Source: Rhizobium johnstonii 3841
Lineage (GTDB): Bacteria; Pseudomonadota; Alphaproteobacteria; Rhizobiales; Rhizobiaceae
Reading direction: 5' to 3'
Assembly: GCF_000009265.1 (NCBI RefSeq)
Contig: NC_008380.1
Span: 2,423,501-2,487,500 of the forward strand
DNA: 64,000 nt
This document shows positions 63,297 through 64,000 of this stretch, piece after piece (the stretch's first letter is position 1; every line of letters begins with the position of its first letter). The notes beneath the pieces were generated by a model. That model ran no database searches and was not told the origin of the DNA. It saw only the letters and a list, made by a program, of their open reading frames with translations. Position numbers and translations under genes: made by a program.

Positions 63297-64000
63297 ATGG
63301 CAAGCCCGCCGCTCATCGAATTCAGACAGGTCTCGAAAATTTACGGCGAGGGCGAGGCGGCGATCCGCGCGCTCGACCATGTCGACCTTGCGATCAACGC
63401 CCATGAATTCGTCGCGATCATGGGGCCATCAGGCTCCGGCAAGTCGACGGCGATGAACATTCTCGGCTGCCTCGATGTGCCGAGTGCCGGCGACTACATC
63501 TTCGAAGGCATTCCGACCAGCGGCTTCGACCGCAGCCAGCTGACGCTGCTGCGCCGACACATGCTCGGCTTCGTGTTCCAGGGCTTCAACCTCCTGTCGC
63601 GCACCTCGGCCGTCGAAAATGTCGAGCTGCCGCTGATCTATCGCGGCATGGCGGTGCGCGAGCGGCGCGAACGGGCCCGCGAAGCCTTGGCGCTGGTCGG
63701 CCTGACCGGGCGCGAGCATCACAAGACACAGGAACTGTCAGGCGGCCAGCAGCAGCGCGTCGCCATCGCCCGCGCCATCGTTACCGAGCCGGCGCTGCTG
63801 CTCGCCGATGAGCCCACCGGCAATCTCGACACGAAGACCAGCGTCGAGATCATGGATCTGATGACGCGGCTGAACCGCGAGCAGGGCATCACCATCGTCA
63901 TGGTAACCCACGAGCCCGATATCGCCGCCTATGCCCAGCGGCTGCTGCGTTTCGTCGACGGCAAGCTGGAGACGGAAGTCGAGCATCGGAGGAGGGCGGA
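63297..64000 (+). CDS. MacB-type ABC transporter ATPase, 3' end beyond the window
   Basis: 234 residues of the N-terminal part are visible from ATG 63297. Walker A GPSGSGKST (about 41-49), LSGGQQQRV signature, Walker B LLLADEPTGNLDT, and VTHEPDIA: the ATPase of a MacB/LolD-type exporter. The transmembrane MacB domain, if fused, lies outside, so I cannot tell a full MacB from a separate ATPase. Operon with the adaptor. GGAGAGACGG precedes the start. Confidence 0.9.
   Translation, partial: MASPPLIEFRQVSKIYGEGEAAIRALDHVDLAINAHEFVAIMGPSGSGKSTAMNILGCLDVPSAGDYIFEGIPTSGFDRSQLTLLRRHMLGFVFQGFNLLSRTSAVENVELPLIYRGMAVRERRERAREALALVGLTGREHHKTQELSGGQQQRVAIARAIVTEPALLLADEPTGNLDTKTSVEIMDLMTRLNREQGITIVMVTHEPDIAAYAQRLLRFVDGKLETEVEHRRRA

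Overview
The window looks like a stretch of alphaproteobacterial, Rhizobium/Agrobacterium-like DNA. The reasons are high GC codon use, DUF982 proteins, MucR/EcfG-era small genes with GGAAC-N17-CGTT promoters, a dense load of CUT1 and Dpp-type ABC importers with ROK, LacI and GntR regulators, and a roughly 143-bp GC-rich palindromic intergenic repeat of the kind rhizobia carry. A single tRNA-Lys(UUU) gene suggests chromosome, but a large replicon cannot be excluded.

Layout. 0-5 kb: a truncated luciferase-like monooxygenase, a Tat-exported alpha/beta hydrolase, a zinc-ribbon potassium channel, an SDR and CcdA, then tRNA-Lys. 5-15 kb: an accessory block of small, mostly uncharacterised genes (a divergent F1-ATPase zeta-like protein, CsbD, an IalB-like protein, small membrane proteins, a 59-aa lipoprotein, two DUF982 proteins). 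It also holds a decayed FAD monooxygenase and a DUF4242-adenylate cyclase fusion. Two sites match the general-stress EcfG promoter well. 15-18 kb: an FAD monooxygenase divergent from its MarR regulator, with two matching operators.

18-26 kb: a sugar module made of ThuA, a ThuB-like dehydrogenase and a ROK regulator on the minus strand, divergent from a complete CUT1 importer (binding protein, two permeases, ATPase). 25.6-27.2 kb is a scar with IS66 and IS3 transposase fragments and a truncated host gene. 27.5-31 kb: two hydrolases, a GFA-family protein and an AraC regulator.

31-39 kb: a hexuronate-type module (KDG/deoxyglucarate dehydratase, mannonate dehydratase, FadR-type GntR) divergent from a five-gene Dpp/Opp-type importer, with matching palindromes at both promoters. 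39-47.6 kb: a LacI regulator divergent from an 840-aa protein of no recognised family and a second CUT1 importer with unusual permease insertions. This is the best candidate in the window for an undescribed catabolic system.

47.7-50 kb: a decaying xanthine-dehydrogenase-like operon (frameshifted molybdenum subunit, tail of the FAD subunit). 50-61 kb: single-gene redox and detoxification enzymes with two LysR and one WYL regulator (ACMSD-like amidohydrolase, DJ-1-like, YciI-like, carboxymuconolactone decarboxylase, aldo/keto reductase, DUF2255, SDR, quinone oxidoreductase, ICMT-like). 61-64 kb: a small conserved protein, a second GFA protein, and a MacA/MacB-type efflux pair running off the window.
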